Source: Cafeteria roenbergensis (lineage: Eukaryota > Sar > Bigyra > Bicosoecida > Cafeteriaceae). From it: a stretch of 64,000 nt of DNA. The notes under the pieces were generated by a model, which made no database searches, was not told where the DNA came from, and saw only the letters and a list, made by a program, of their open reading frames with translations. Positions within the stretch are counted from its first letter, which is position 1. Each line of letters opens with the position of its first letter. A program made the translations under genes and the position numbers. The stretch lies in the NCBI GenBank assembly GCA_008330645.1, contig VLTN01000041.1, forward strand, positions 62,001 to 126,000. Direction: 5' to 3'. This document shows, one piece after another, positions 40,401-50,902 of the stretch.

Positions 40401-40875
40401 GAAGTGCCACAGTGCCTGAAAGTCATTTATGGAAATAATACGCCTGTTGGCGATGAGCAAGTGGCCCCCGCCCGTTCGCTTGCCGGCTCCGAGCGCCGCG
40501 CGCCGCGCGCCAGACGCAATGGCAAGGGCCGTCCAACCCGTCGAGGTCGCGCACGCCCATGAGCTTCGGGGGGGCAGCGAGTTCCACGAATCGCGCGCCC
40601 ACGAGCCGTCCGGAGCGAGCCGTGGCGCCCTCGCGCCCCTTCCCGAGCGAGCCGCGCAGCCTCCTTCGGACTCTTCGCTTGCTGCCGCGCCGCGCGCCCA
40701 ACGCGCACGGAACCCGCCGCAGCGCTGCACCGCGCCCTCACACTCAATGCTTGCAGGCACACCAATATAGCCGCAAGTTGGGAGGGAGCGAGGGGTTGCG
40801 AGCTCGGCTGCAGAGCCGCGACGGGCCGCCAGCATCGGCGCCTTGGCCACGCCAGGCGAGGCTTCTGGGAGAGCC
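40401..40875. other. Intergenic upstream of NOP56
   Basis: 475 bp holding the NOP56 promoter and the 5' flank of tRNA copy 2. No gene recognised. Confidence 0.5.
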
Positions 40876-42870
40876 ATGCCCCAGCTCTTCGTGCTTTTCG
40901 AGAACGCTTCGGGCTATGGCCTGTTCGAGGCCGTCGAGTTCGACGACATGAGCGCCCTGGGCTCGCAGGTGGCCAAGACGGTGGACGACATGAGCCGCTT
41001 TGGCAAGGTCGTGAAGCTGACGGCCTTCCAGGTGAGTTGCCGCGCTGCCGAGCCCGCGCGCGAAGCCTCGCGCGATCGCCACGACAGGTCGGCGCCGGTG
41101 TTCGGACTAGGGCCGGGACTTGCGGCCTGCGCCGGATGGTGTCCACGGCCGGCCCGACCGCAAGGGCAGGGCTGCCAGCACTTCGCCCCAAGTGCCGGCA
41201 GCGCAGCCCCGCAGCGGCCGCGCTCGTCCCTGGCTGGCCGGTGTGTCCCTCCCCGCCCCCCCCCGGTCACGGGTGGGCACAACGGCCACGAGGCGACGCG
41301 GGCCAACAAGCGGTTCACGCCGCCTGGGCTCGTTCGCAGGGGGATGCCGGCGTGGTCCGGCAGCGCTCGCGCGGCCTGACGCGGTTCCCCCGCTGCGCGG
41401 CGGCCGCCTGCCTTCCTGCCCATGCCGCCTCCACCTCGCTTCTCTGCTCTCGCGTTTGGATTTTCGGCGCAGCCCTTCACCTCGGCCGAGGACGCTCTGG
41501 GGAACATCAACGATGTGTCTGAGCATGTGCTGAACGAGACCCTCAAGAAGTTCCTGGAGATGAACCTCCCCGAGGTCAAGGCCGGGAAGAAGCCCAAGTA
41601 CAAGCTCGGCGTCATCGAGCCCAAGATCGGCACTGCCGTCCAGGAGGAGCTCGGCGTGCCCTGCGTGAGCAACGAGACCATCTTCGAGGTCGTTCGCGGA
41701 ATCCGCTGCCATCTCGAGCGGTACATCAAGGGCCTTGAGGGAGGCGCCATGGCCAAGGCCCAGCTCGGCCTCGCGCACTCCTACTCGCGCGCGAAGGTAA
41801 AGTTCAACGTGAACCGTGCCGACAACATGATCATCCAGGCCATCTGCCTGCTCGACCAGCTCGACAAGGACCTGAACACCATGTGCATGCGCATCCGCGA
41901 GTGGTACTCCTGGCACTTCCCCGAGATGTCCAAGATCATCAAGGACAACTACATGTTCGCCCACCTTGCCAAGCTCGTCGGCGACCGTGCCGCCCTGACC
42001 GACGACAAGCTCGCCGACATAGCCGCCGTGACCATGGACGAGGGTCTCGCCAAGCAGGTGCTGGACGCGTCCAAGGCTTCCATGGGCATGGACATGTCCC
42101 CGGTGGACCGCATTCACATCGACTCCTTCGCAACCCGCGTCGTGTCGCTCGCCCGCTACCGCAAGCACCTGCACGAGTACCTCGTCTCCAAGATGTCCAG
42201 CGTGGCACCCTCCCTCGCGGCCCTCATCGGCGAGATGGTGGGCGCTCGCCTCATCTCCCACGCCGGCTCCTTGACCAACCTGGCCAAGGCCCCCGCCTCC
42301 ACGGTGCAGATCCTGGGCGCTGAGAAGGCACTCTTCCGCGCCCTCAAGACCAAGGGCAACACCCCCAAGTACGGCCTCATCTTCCACTCCTCCTTCATCG
42401 GCCGCGCTGGCGCCAAGAACAAGGGCCGTATCAGCCGCTACCTGGCGAACAAGTGCTCGATCGCCGCCCGCATCGACTCCTTCACCGAGGAGCCGACGAC
42501 CGCGTACGGAGACCGCCTGCGCGCTCAGGTCGAGGAGCGCCTTCAGTTCTACGAGACCGGCACCGCCCCTGGCAAGAACATCGACGCCATGCGCGAGGTG
42601 GCCGAGAAGCTTGCCGCCAAGCGCTCGGGCCGCGACGACATCGACGACGACGAAGACGAGGTCGTGGCTAGCAGCAGCAGCAGCAGCAGCAGTGCGGCTG
42701 CCGCCTCTGCTGGCACTCCCAAGCGTGCCAAGAAGCGCACCGCGGACGACGTGGAGTCGGAGGACGAGGAGGCCGCCACCCCGGCACCCTCCACTGGCAA
42801 GTCCAAGAAGGAGAAGAAGGAGAAGAAGGAGAAGAAGGAGAAGAAGGCAAAGAAGGCGAAGCGCGCATGA
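40876..42870 (+). CDS. NOP56: NOP56, core protein of box C/D snoRNPs
   Basis: Nucleolar scaffold that, with NOP58, fibrillarin and SNU13, forms the box C/D 2'-O-methylation particle. Two exons, 40876-41031 and 41473-42870, give 517 residues. Exon 1 encodes MPQLFVLFENASGYGLFEAV and ends in LTAFQ. The 441 bp phase-0 intron (donor GTGAGT, acceptor GGCGCAG) is the longest here, and exon 2 resumes PFTSAEDALGNINDVSEHVL. The Nop domain is near-identical to family consensus: LGLAHSYSRAKVKFNVNRAD, SKMSSVAPSLAALIGEMVGA, RLISHAGSLTNLAKAPASTV and QILGAEKALFRALKTKGNTP. The acidic/Ser tract (DDIDDDEDEV plus eight Ser) and a Lys-Glu tail (KKEKKEKKEKKEKKAKKAKR) are the usual nucleolar targeting end. Codon usage is strongly biased, as for a highly expressed gene. 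Confidence 0.97.
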
Positions 42871-43296
42871 GGCCTCTCTGCCCTCTCGCACGCCTGCCGT
42901 GGCCGCACCAGGCCGAGTCAGGCCGAGAGCTGACCTGCCTTCCGCCAGCAGCCTCGTTGTGGCTGGTCTCTGCCATCCTCCTCACCCCAAGCCGTGTTTG
43001 CATCAGCTGCCCGACGCCCACGCGCGCTCCCCATCAAGGGGGGCGCCCCGTGCTCCGGGCGGCGTGCGCTGTGCAGTCCATGCGTGTTCGACTGCGTGTT
43101 TCGGGGCTCCCCCTGGCTCTCAAGCTTGCCTCCTCCCTGTCGCCAACCCCTTCATGCACCTTGGCGCAGCGGCACCGCTTGACCTGCCGCTGAATTGCTG
43201 CACGCCGGCACACGCACTGCCACTGGGAGGGCAAGCTTCGCAGACACACACGAAGCGCGCGGCTGCAGCGACAGTCGCGTCAGCGACGCGCAGGGT
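42871..43296. other. Convergent 3' intergenic region, NOP56 / PLP enzyme
   Basis: 426 bp between two stop codons. No gene or RNA recognised. Confidence 0.55.
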
Positions 43297-44490
43297 TCAA
43301 GCGGTCTTGGCTTCCTCGTCGGCCTGCTCCATGGCGCGCTGTGCCACCTTGACCACGACGGCTGGGGCAACGTTGCCCCCGCAGACGACGATGCCCACGT
43401 TCTTGCCCGCAAACCTTGCCCGGTTCCGAGGCGCGGTCGCGCACGCCACAGCGCAAGCCGCCGCCCCCTCAACCACCTTGCCATGGGACCGGAGCACCAT
43501 CGCCATCGCATCCAGGATCTCCACTTCCGTTGCCACGAGCCACCCGTCGACCAGCTCCTTGCAAGCCTCGAAGGTGACCGAGCCAGCCTCGATTCCTCCG
43601 GCAGTGCCGTCCGATAGAGTGGCCCCGTTGAGGAACTCGCCTTCGCCGAGAATGCGGCCCTTGAGGAGCGAGTCTCGCATGCAGCAGTTTTGCTCCGGTT
43701 GGCACCCTAAGACCTGCACTCCGGGCAGCCTTGCCTTGAGCGCGGCCGCAACGCCCGCAATAAGCCCGCCACCCCCGACCGGGACCAAGACCACATCCAG
43801 GCCGTCCGGGGCTTGCTCGGCAATCTCAAGACCGACTGTTCCCTGGCCGCCAGCGACGAGCAGGTCGTTGTATGGGCTCACGAACACCGCGCCGCTCTCT
43901 GTCGCCCACGCCCTCGCTGCGGCCTCCGCTTTCTCGCAATCGTCCGAAGCCTGAACGCGGACGTTGGCGCCCGTGGCCCGCAGCACGCGCAGCTTGGCTT
44001 CCGAGATGGATGCCGGCACAAAGACTTCCACGGCAGTGTCGGGACCAAACCCGACGAGTCCCTCGAAGGCGCGAATGACGCCCTTGGCATGGTTTCCGGT
44101 CGATGCTGTAGCTACGCCGCAGGCGCGGGCCGCTTCCAGCTGCTGGCCAAGCGCGCTCACGGCCCCGCGCGCCTTGAACGAGCCGGTGACCTGTTCGGAC
44201 TCGAGCTTGAGCCAGACCCCTTTCGCGCCGCTGGCAGAAGCCAGCGGCTCGCTCGCAAGCAGCGCAGTGCGCATTGTATGCGCCTGCACAATGGGCTGCG
44301 CAGCCAAAGTTGCATCAAAGATGCGGCGGTGCAACGGGGAGACGATGCCGCCGGGAGCATCAAGCGACAGCGCCCGCCACAGCGCAGGGCCGGCCTTGGA
44401 AACCAGGAGCGCAGCGCCTGCCGCTCCTGCAACGGCTGCAGCTGCGTGCCATCCGGACACGCCCTCAGGGAGGACTCGGCTCTCAGCCAT
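43297..44490 (-). CDS. Threonine/serine dehydratase-like PLP enzyme with N-terminal hydrophobic segment
   Basis: Fold-type II pyridoxal-phosphate enzyme, 397 residues, single exon, predicted to deaminate threonine or serine to the 2-oxo acid and ammonia. The PLP lysine lies in LESEQVTGSFKARGAVSALG; STGNHAKGV, the phosphate-binding glycine loop PVGGGGLIAG and the C-terminal CGGN are all present. There is no C-terminal regulatory ACT domain, so the biosynthetic allosteric threonine deaminase is unlikely. The catabolic enzyme, serine racemase or hydroxyaspartate ammonia-lyase remain open. The start at 44490 (MAESRVLPEGVSGW) is followed by a hydrophobic stretch (HAAAAVAGAAGAALLVSK) that could anchor the protein in a membrane or be part of a targeting peptide, which is unusual for the family. 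Confidence 0.86.
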   Translation of the reverse strand: MAESRVLPEGVSGWHAAAAVAGAAGAALLVSKAGPALWRALSLDAPGGIVSPLHRRIFDATLAAQPIVQAHTMRTALLASEPLASASGAKGVWLKLESEQVTGSFKARGAVSALGQQLEAARACGVATASTGNHAKGVIRAFEGLVGFGPDTAVEVFVPASISEAKLRVLRATGANVRVQASDDCEKAEAAARAWATESGAVFVSPYNDLLVAGGQGTVGLEIAEQAPDGLDVVLVPVGGGGLIAGVAAALKARLPGVQVLGCQPEQNCCMRDSLLKGRILGEGEFLNGATLSDGTAGGIEAGSVTFEACKELVDGWLVATEVEILDAMAMVLRSHGKVVEGAAACAVACATAPRNRARFAGKNVGIVVCGGNVAPAVVVKVAQRAMEQADEEAKTA

Positions 44491-44929
44491 GGGCGCGCGG
44501 TGTGCGCGCAGCCCCGACGTGGCGAGGCATTTGCCCGAAGCGCTCAGGGGCGGGCGAGCTTGAAGCGCAGCTTTGCATTGCGCTCCAAGCCCCCCCCCAG
44601 TCAACGAGAACGGCCTTGCACTCTACGCGTCGGGGCTCGGTGATTTGTGCGGGCACCGAAGGGCGCCTGACCGGAGTGCTCGCACCTTCACGCGCACCTT
44701 TGACGCTTGCTTCTTCGCTTTCCCCGCCGCCGGCGAAGCACACATCGCGGCGAGCCATAGTCACAGAGCTGGACGCTATTGGTCAAGCTCAGGCGGCAAA
44801 CGCTGCCTTCGATGCGAACCACCACGCATTGCGCCCAAGCGGGGGGGCAACGGGCAGCCCAATGCGAGAGGAGAGCCGGCATCAGGGGAGGACCATGCCG
44901 GCAGGCGCGCCGGCCGGCTTTTGTGACAC
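44491..44929. other. Intergenic, PLP enzyme promoter and ankyrin gene 3' end
   Basis: 439 bp between two minus-strand genes. No gene or RNA recognised. Confidence 0.5.
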
Positions 44930-45793
44930 CTACGCTTCCTCGCGCCGAGCGGCCCAGGTCCTCGGGCGGGCCACCGCGGCGAACCACGAAAGCAGCCCGA
45001 ACCGACGCTCCCAAGGCGAGCTCCCGAGTGCCTCCGCGTCCTCGGCCTCGCTGCTGCTGCAACCAGCTGCACGATGTCGCTCGAGTTGCCGCTGCAGGAG
45101 CACGGCAACATGTGCCTGCCCGCAGGCTTCCGCGTGCTGGTGGGGTGATACGCCGTCCGCCCCGGCCACGAACACGCTGGCTCCGTGCTGGAGCAGCAAG
45201 TTTGCGACGGTAGGCCCTATTTCGCCGGCGCAGAAGAAAAGCGGGGTCCTTCCGTCCGGATCCTTTGCGTTTGGATTCGCGCCCGCCCTGAGGAGCATCT
45301 GCACAACCAGAGCATCGCCCTGAGCGCACGCCGCTGCAAGCAGACTCTGGCCCGTGGCGCCACAGTGGCAGGGGTCAGCGCCCGCGTGTAGCAGCAGCCG
45401 ACAAGTTGACAGGTGGCCGAAACGCGCTGCAAGGCCCAGTGGACTGTCCCCCCTTAAATCAACTTGGTCGGGAAGGGCCCCGAACCGCAGCAGAAGGCTC
45501 GCTGCTGCCGTGTGCCCGAACAAGCAGGCAGCATGAAGCGGAGAGGTTCCCGAGTCGCTTCGAGTCGGATCGGCTCCGGCACGGAGCAGCAGGCTCACGG
45601 TTGGGGCGTGACCCATGCTCGATGCAAGGTACAGGGGCGTGAAGCCAGAAATGTCGGGTTCGTTGGGGTCGACGGCATCGTCCAGCAAGTCCGCGACAGC
45701 TCGAAATTCGCCCCGAGCCACGGCATCGTGGAGCAGCGACGGCCCAAGCCGGGTGCCGACCGGGGGAGGGGCCCAGAGGCGCCCCCCACCCAT
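44930..45793 (-). CDS. Ankyrin-repeat protein, N-terminus uncertain
   Basis: At least 287 residues from the first in-frame ATG at 45793. Six ankyrin repeats fill residues about 20-220: SLLHDAVARGEFRAVADLLD, SGFTPLYLASSMGHAPTVSL, GTSPLHAACLFGHTAAASLL, GDSPLGLAARFGHLSTCRLL, QSLLAAACAQGDALVVQMLL and GRTPLFFCAGEIGPTVANLL. The remaining C-terminus (VLLQRQLERHRAAGCSSSEA, then GLLSWFAAVARPRTWAARRE) matches no domain I know. The frame stays open upstream to about 46144 with low-complexity residues, and most genes here have a 5' intron, so a missed upstream exon is plausible. Role: a protein-binding scaffold; partner unknown. Confidence 0.75.
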   Translation of the reverse strand: MGGGRLWAPPPVGTRLGPSLLHDAVARGEFRAVADLLDDAVDPNEPDISGFTPLYLASSMGHAPTVSLLLRAGADPTRSDSGTSPLHAACLFGHTAAASLLLRFGALPDQVDLRGDSPLGLAARFGHLSTCRLLLHAGADPCHCGATGQSLLAAACAQGDALVVQMLLRAGANPNAKDPDGRTPLFFCAGEIGPTVANLLLQHGASVFVAGADGVSPHQHAEACGQAHVAVLLQRQLERHRAAGCSSSEAEDAEALGSSPWERRFGLLSWFAAVARPRTWAARREEA

Positions 45794-46476
45794 CCAGTCT
45801 CCCGGTTGGAAGCCTTCGCCTCGGGGGGAGTGTCTGGCGGGCGGCTGGTCTTGCTGACTCAGGACCGGAGGGTTGCGGGATCCCGGGTCGGACCCGCCCC
45901 AAGAGCCGCCCCGGCCGTCGGCTGTCCCCAGAGGAGGATAGTCGAGAGGGCCGGCGCCTGCCTCAGCGCGAGCCAGCGCGCACGCCCCCGGACCCTTCGG
46001 TGGGGCCGGGTGGTGTCTACCTTGCCGTGCAGCCACGCTCAACGATGCCGCCGAGAAGCAGAGCACCGGTTGAAGCGGCCGCACTCGCTCGGCTGCTGCT
46101 CGAGCCCCGTCGGCCCCCAGGTCGCCCCTGAAGCTCCACGCCAAGGCGCCGGCTCCGCGCGCGAGCGAAAGGCATGCTTGGCCGGGCCCAGGCGGGCGGG
46201 GGGCAGCCTGGCTCGCGGTATTCTCAGCGCTTTTTCCCTGGCAAGGTGCAAGAGCGAGCGATGGTTTGCCGGATGGGGGGGGGGACCTCGGGCCCGGCCG
46301 CGGAACTGCCCAAACCTTGGCTGGCCGCCACGAGGCCGCCTTTGAGACTATCTACAGCGCAAAACGCCTTTGCGAGCAGCTGCGCAAGTGAAGTTGAATG
46401 CTGCACGCACGCGCTTGCGCTGCGCCGCAAGCCACAACGGAGGCCTCGCGCGCCTTGGCAAGCGCTGCCATCGCAC
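45794..46476. other. Intergenic or undetected 5' exon of the ankyrin gene
   Basis: 683 bp between the ankyrin ATG and the golgin stop. The ankyrin frame is open for the first 350 bp. I find no confident start exon or splice pair. G runs occur near 46275. Confidence 0.45.
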
Positions 46477-49400
46477 TCATGCCCCCGGCGGCTTGCACAA
46501 CTCATCCAGCTGCGCGCGGAACGCCGATTTCACGGTCTCTAGCTCCTCGCGCAAGGCATCTGCCTCTTCCTCGCGCTCCCCGAGCATTTCCAAAAGAACT
46601 GCCTCGCGCTCTCTGAATTCCTCAGCGCTCTTGCCTGCTGCTTGCGCTTGAGCGAAGGCCTCCTGTTGCGCTCTCGACGCGTGCGCGAGCTCTTCCTCAA
46701 GAAGGGCAACGCGGTGCCGCAGGCGAGAGAGGTCCGCCCCGGCATGGCCTGGCCCAGAGTCGGCACCAAACGACGCGTGCAGCAGCGCGCGAGTCGGCGA
46801 CTCCTCGGAGCCAGGGTCGTCCAGCTCGCGCCCAGAGCCAAGGCTCGCCCCTGGCACGCTGACAGAACCAGTGCCAGCGCCAGCGGTCCGAGTGCGAGCG
46901 TCTGCCGCCTCCCTCGCTCGCTCCACCTCAGCCTCGGCGCTCTCGAGGCGCTTGCGCATGACCGCCACAGCCTGCTCGGCCGCACGCCCCCGGCCACGCT
47001 CACGCTCAAGGCGAGACTTGAGCTCTGCAGCCGACCGCTCCGCTTCACCAAGCTGCGAGCGAGACTCGACGACCGCGTCTTCAGCGTCATCGGCACGCCG
47101 CCTCGCTTTGCGGAGCTCCTCCTGGGCAGCCCGGACAGCTGCCTGCGCCTCTGCCTTGGCTTCGCGCTCTGCTTCTGCCTCCGCTTCTGCCCGCTCGGCG
47201 CGTACCCGGGCAGCCCTTGAAGATTCCCTGGCGGCCCGAGCCTCGGTTGCAGCAGAATCGGCTGCGAGCTCAGCGGCGGCGAGCCGCTGCTCGAGCTGAG
47301 CTTGCGCGCGCGAAGCCGCGTCCCGAGCGGTTTCAAGCTCGCTCTCCGCCGATGCAAGCCGTGCAAAGAGGGTGGCAGCGTCCCCGCCCCCAGGCACCTC
47401 CCCGCCAGACCTGTACCCCTCAGCAGGTCCACCGGCGCCCCCGCCCTGGAGCGTTGCTTCCTCAAGCCTCGCCTCGGCGTCGCGAGCAGCCGCACGACAC
47501 CGCCTCACCTCCTCGTCCGCCGCGTCGAGCTTGGCCGCAGAGGCACCCTCGACAGCCGACAAGCGCTCCCTAAGCCGGTAGAGCTCGTCCTCAACCGCAG
47601 CTGCAGCGCGTCGCTGGGCCGTGGCCTCGGCTGTGGCCTCCTCCGCCCTTGCCTCTGCCGCTTCCCGCACCTGATCGGCGGCTTCAGCCTCCTGCAGAGC
47701 CTCCTTGGTCGTGCGCTGCGCCGCCTCCAGCTCCGAAGTGAGGGACGACAGCCTGCTCTCCGCCGCTTGAAGCCTGGCTTCCGCAGTCTCTGCGCGGCTT
47801 CTGAGCGCCGCGACTTCCTTGGCCCGCCCTGCTGCCTCCCGCGCCGCGCTCTGCGCTGTGGAACGCTGACCCTGTGCCGCTGCCTTGGCTGCTTCCAGCT
47901 CAGCCCCCAGCTCGCCAGCGCGTTCCTCCGCCGCCGCCCTGGCAGCGCGTTCAGCCGCGAGCGCTTCCACAGCCCGCGCTGACTCGTGCTTGGCACGCTT
48001 CAAGAGGCCTTCCACCTTGCCCAGCCGCCGGTTCAGCACTTCGCCATCCTCCTTGAATCGGGCAGCCTCGGCAGCGGCAGCGCTGGCCGCCTCCTGCGCG
48101 GCGCGCACCTCGGCCTGAGCCCGCTCTTTGCCGGCGCTGGCAGCGGCTGCAAGGCCATCGCCCTCAGCCATGGCCTTGCGGAGCCGCCCGTTCAGCTCTG
48201 CCACCTGGGCAGCGCTGGTGGCCGCTGCGGCAGCGGCCCGCGCCTCGGCGTCGTCCTTGGCGGCTTCCGCGGCAGCGGCCCGCGCCTCGGCGTCGTCCTT
48301 GGCGGCTTCCGCGGCAGCGGCCCGCGCCTCGGCGTCGTCCTTGGCGGCTTCCGCGGCAGCGGCCCGCGCCTCGGCGTCGTCCTTGGCGGCTTCCGCGGCA
48401 GCGGCCCGCGCCTCGGCGTCGTCCTTGGCGGCTTCCGCGGCAGCGGCCCGCGCCTCGGCGTCGTCCTTGGCGGCTTCCGCGGCAGCGGCCCGCGCCTCGG
48501 CGTCGTCCTTGGCGGCTTCCGTGGCAGCGGCCCGCTCCCTCTGAGCAGCTTCCTCCGGCTCCACACCAACACCGGCATCTTCCGCGGGAGGCGACGGAGC
48601 CGAAGGCAGAGTTGCTTGCGTTACTGCATCGGCAGCGTCGCGCGGGCTCGTGCTGGCCGGTGCTGCTGCGTCTGCGGCCGCCTCCGCCGCGGCACGAGAC
48701 GCCTCAGCCGCCTCCTGCTTGGCTGCCGCCAACGCTTCGGTTGCGCGTTGCAGCTCTGCCTGTGTCGAAGCGAGTTCTTCACGCGCAACGGCGGCTTCAG
48801 ATGCTGAAGCAGCCGCCTGACGCTCAGCAGAGCTGGCAGCCTCCCTCGCCGCTGCGGCCTCATCGCGAGCGGCCTGCGTCGCCTGCTCGGCCTCGGCCGC
48901 CGCGAGTCGTGCAGCTTCAAGCTCCGCGTCGCTCGAAGTCTCGGCGTCCGCCGCAGTCGATTCTGCGGCCTCACGCAGCCTTGCTACGTCGGCCAGGGCC
49001 GCGTCGCGCGCTGCTGCCGCCGCCCCGGCTGCAGCTGCTGCTTCGGCTGCTTCGCTCCGGGCGGCCTCTACCTGCTGCCTCGCCGCCGCCACTGCTTCCT
49101 TGGCCTCTTGCTTGGCCGCTTGTGCGTCTGCACGAGCGAGGGTGAGCTGCTCCTCCGCTTGCCTCAACGCCTCGGCTGACGTCGCTGTCGCTGAAGCTAC
49201 GCCTCCCGTCGCAGCCAGATGCTCTGCGCCTGCATCAGCAGCGGCTGGCTGACGCTGCTGTGCTCCTGCCGCGGTCGTCTCCGCAGCAGCAGCGCCTGCT
49301 GCCGCGGTCGTGGCCTCAGCTTCCGCCTTGGCCGTTGTGAGCTCTGCGCGGGCCTTGCTCAGCTCAGCCGTGAGACTGGCAATCTCCTGCTTCCGGTCCG

Positions 49401-50259
49401 CCAGCAAGGCCTTGGCCGTCTTGACAGCGTCGGCTGCCTTGCGCGCCCGCCCCTCCCAAACGGCCGCCTCCTTGGCATCGCGCTCTGCGGTTCGCGCCCT
49501 CTGCTCCCACTGCGCCGCGTCCTGCATGGCCTGCGCTGTCTGGGCAGCGAGAGACTCCACCTGCTTCTCCCGCCCCGCGAGCCGCTCGACAGCCTCGTCG
49601 CGTTCCGCCTCGGCCTCCTGCGCGCGTGCCTTGAGCCTCTGGAGCGCGGGCTTGGCCTTGGACAAGCGCAGGCGCAGAACCTCGGCATAAGCGTGCCAGG
49701 ACGGCGACCCACTCGGAGGGGGCGGGTCGCTTGTCGCAGCGCTGCGGCTCGCGGGTGCGCCGGCGGGTGCTCCGGGAGCCGCTCCAGCCCGGGCTGCGCC
49801 GCTGCTCTCCCTGGCTCGCTGAGCGGCCCCCTGCTGCGTGGTGGGACTTGCAGGGCGCGAGGAGCCTCCGTTCGGGCTAGTGGAGCCACTGGAGCTCTCA
49901 GAGCGGGCTGCCAGTGCCCCCCCGCTCTTGTCCTCGGGCTCCGGTTCGCTCTCGTTAGCAGAGGCTTCAGCAGCCCCGGCGTCAGAGCATGCCGACGGTG
50001 ACGCAGGCGCCGCTGCGTCGTCGAGGCCCAGCCCTCTCTCAGTGGGCGTTTCGGATGGTGCGCCCCAGCCGCCAGTCATGGCGCTGAGCGGGTCCAAGTC
50101 AGTGCCGTCGCCGTCCTCGTCGTCCACAGGGAGCCCCGCCGCGCGCCGTCCGGCGTCTTGCTCGGCCAGAGACCTCTTCAGATTTTCCTCAACGCCTTTG
50201 CGAATGCCGTCCAGCCGCGACGCAGCTGCCGACACGAGAGTCCATGCTGAGTCGGCCAT
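46477..50259 (-). CDS. TMF1: TMF1-type golgin (long coiled-coil protein)
   Basis: Golgi tethering coiled coil of 1,260 residues, single exon, starting MADSAWTLVSAAASRLDGIR. Residues 40-200 are acidic, Ser/Pro-rich and disordered. From about 215 (SWHAYAEVLRLRLSKAKPAL) the protein is almost continuous Ala/Glu/Arg coiled coil to the end. The last 80 residues fit the TMF TATA-binding-type domain: LLHASFGADSG, SRLRHRVALLEEELAHASRA, then LLEMLGEREEEADALREELE and TVKSAFRAQLDEL, close to the human TMF1 C-terminus, which binds Rab6. Residues about 581-678 are seven exact copies of a 14-residue unit. Assignment rests on the C-terminal block; the rest is generic coiled coil. Another golgin is the main alternative. 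Confidence 0.72.
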   Translation of the reverse strand: MADSAWTLVSAAASRLDGIRKGVEENLKRSLAEQDAGRRAAGLPVDDEDGDGTDLDPLSAMTGGWGAPSETPTERGLGLDDAAAPASPSACSDAGAAEASANESEPEPEDKSGGALAARSESSSGSTSPNGGSSRPASPTTQQGAAQRARESSGAARAGAAPGAPAGAPASRSAATSDPPPPSGSPSWHAYAEVLRLRLSKAKPALQRLKARAQEAEAERDEAVERLAGREKQVESLAAQTAQAMQDAAQWEQRARTAERDAKEAAVWEGRARKAADAVKTAKALLADRKQEIASLTAELSKARAELTTAKAEAEATTAAAGAAAAETTAAGAQQRQPAAADAGAEHLAATGGVASATATSAEALRQAEEQLTLARADAQAAKQEAKEAVAAARQQVEAARSEAAEAAAAAGAAAAARDAALADVARLREAAESTAADAETSSDAELEAARLAAAEAEQATQAARDEAAAAREAASSAERQAAASASEAAVAREELASTQAELQRATEALAAAKQEAAEASRAAAEAAADAAAPASTSPRDAADAVTQATLPSAPSPPAEDAGVGVEPEEAAQRERAAATEAAKDDAEARAAAAEAAKDDAEARAAAAEAAKDDAEARAAAAEAAKDDAEARAAAAEAAKDDAEARAAAAEAAKDDAEARAAAAEAAKDDAEARAAAAAATSAAQVAELNGRLRKAMAEGDGLAAAASAGKERAQAEVRAAQEAASAAAAEAARFKEDGEVLNRRLGKVEGLLKRAKHESARAVEALAAERAARAAAEERAGELGAELEAAKAAAQGQRSTAQSAAREAAGRAKEVAALRSRAETAEARLQAAESRLSSLTSELEAAQRTTKEALQEAEAADQVREAAEARAEEATAEATAQRRAAAAVEDELYRLRERLSAVEGASAAKLDAADEEVRRCRAAARDAEARLEEATLQGGGAGGPAEGYRSGGEVPGGGDAATLFARLASAESELETARDAASRAQAQLEQRLAAAELAADSAATEARAARESSRAARVRAERAEAEAEAEREAKAEAQAAVRAAQEELRKARRRADDAEDAVVESRSQLGEAERSAAELKSRLERERGRGRAAEQAVAVMRKRLESAEAEVERAREAADARTRTAGAGTGSVSVPGASLGSGRELDDPGSEESPTRALLHASFGADSGPGHAGADLSRLRHRVALLEEELAHASRAQQEAFAQAQAAGKSAEEFREREAVLLEMLGEREEEADALREELETVKSAFRAQLDELCKPPGA
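48227..48520 (-). repeat. 42 bp tandem repeat, seven copies, inside the golgin
   Basis: 294 bp made of seven essentially identical 42 bp units, each encoding EAAKDDAEARAAAA. Forty-two bases is fourteen codons, two coiled-coil heptads, so copy-number change keeps both frame and heptad register. Degenerate relatives flank the array on both sides. Neighbouring frames stay open on the other strand, but these are by-products of the repeat. Confidence 0.95.
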
Positions 50260-50902
50260 GCCGCGACGTTCGCGCAAATCCCGCAAGCGCCCAGTCCTCA
50301 GCCAGCGCGCTGCTCGCGCTGCCCAGCGACCGCTGCGCTGCTCTCTGGCACCACGTGCGCGCCCGTCGCCGCAGCTGGCCGCGACAGCTGAATGTGGCCC
50401 GCAGCCCGGGCAGCCGCCGAGGCGCCTCTGACTGCTCGGAGCCGTGCAGTGCTGCAGATGTTCACCAAGCGGCAAATATGAGTGCCGAGGCATTGCCGTG
50501 CCCAGATTCCAGGGATTGCGTCACGGCAGGCGAGCTGCGCAGGCCGCGGGCCGCCGCTCGTCACAGCCATGCACACATGTCCTCAGTTCTTCGCCGTCGC
50601 GCGTGCTGCGCGGAAGCCCGTCGCAAGCTTTCCACGGCTTCCACAGCTCGCAGCAGCAGCGCTCGCTCGCAGCCCGCCAGTCGCGCAGCTGGAGGCCGCA
50701 CCCATGCCGACGACGGGGCTCGTGCTGTGGTTGCCGCGGCCGCAATTGTCGCCCGCCTTGCCGTCCAGCCTCGGACGGAACCGAGCGACCGCGGCAGAGC
50801 CCGACCGGCGGCGCAACAGGGCGTTGCTCTGCGGTGCGTTGGGCGGCGGCATTCGCCCGCCCGCCGTGCCACTGGGAGCTGGCGGGGCAGCTCGCGCAGA
50901 GA
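50260..50902. promoter_or_regulatory. Divergent intergenic region, golgin / EGF protein
   Basis: 643 bp between opposed start codons, the longest divergent spacer here. Frames are open on several strands without any domain. No RNA or repeat recognised. Confidence 0.5.

Noticed and set aside
41032-41472. Box C/D snoRNA hosted in the NOP56 intron, as in animals
   Set aside because: No box C (RTGATGA) is present and no paired C/D motifs could be found.
45794-46144. N-terminal extension of the ankyrin protein
   Set aside because: The frame is open but has no ATG, and its composition is low-complexity Gly/Pro/Arg typical of non-coding frames here; left as uncertain.
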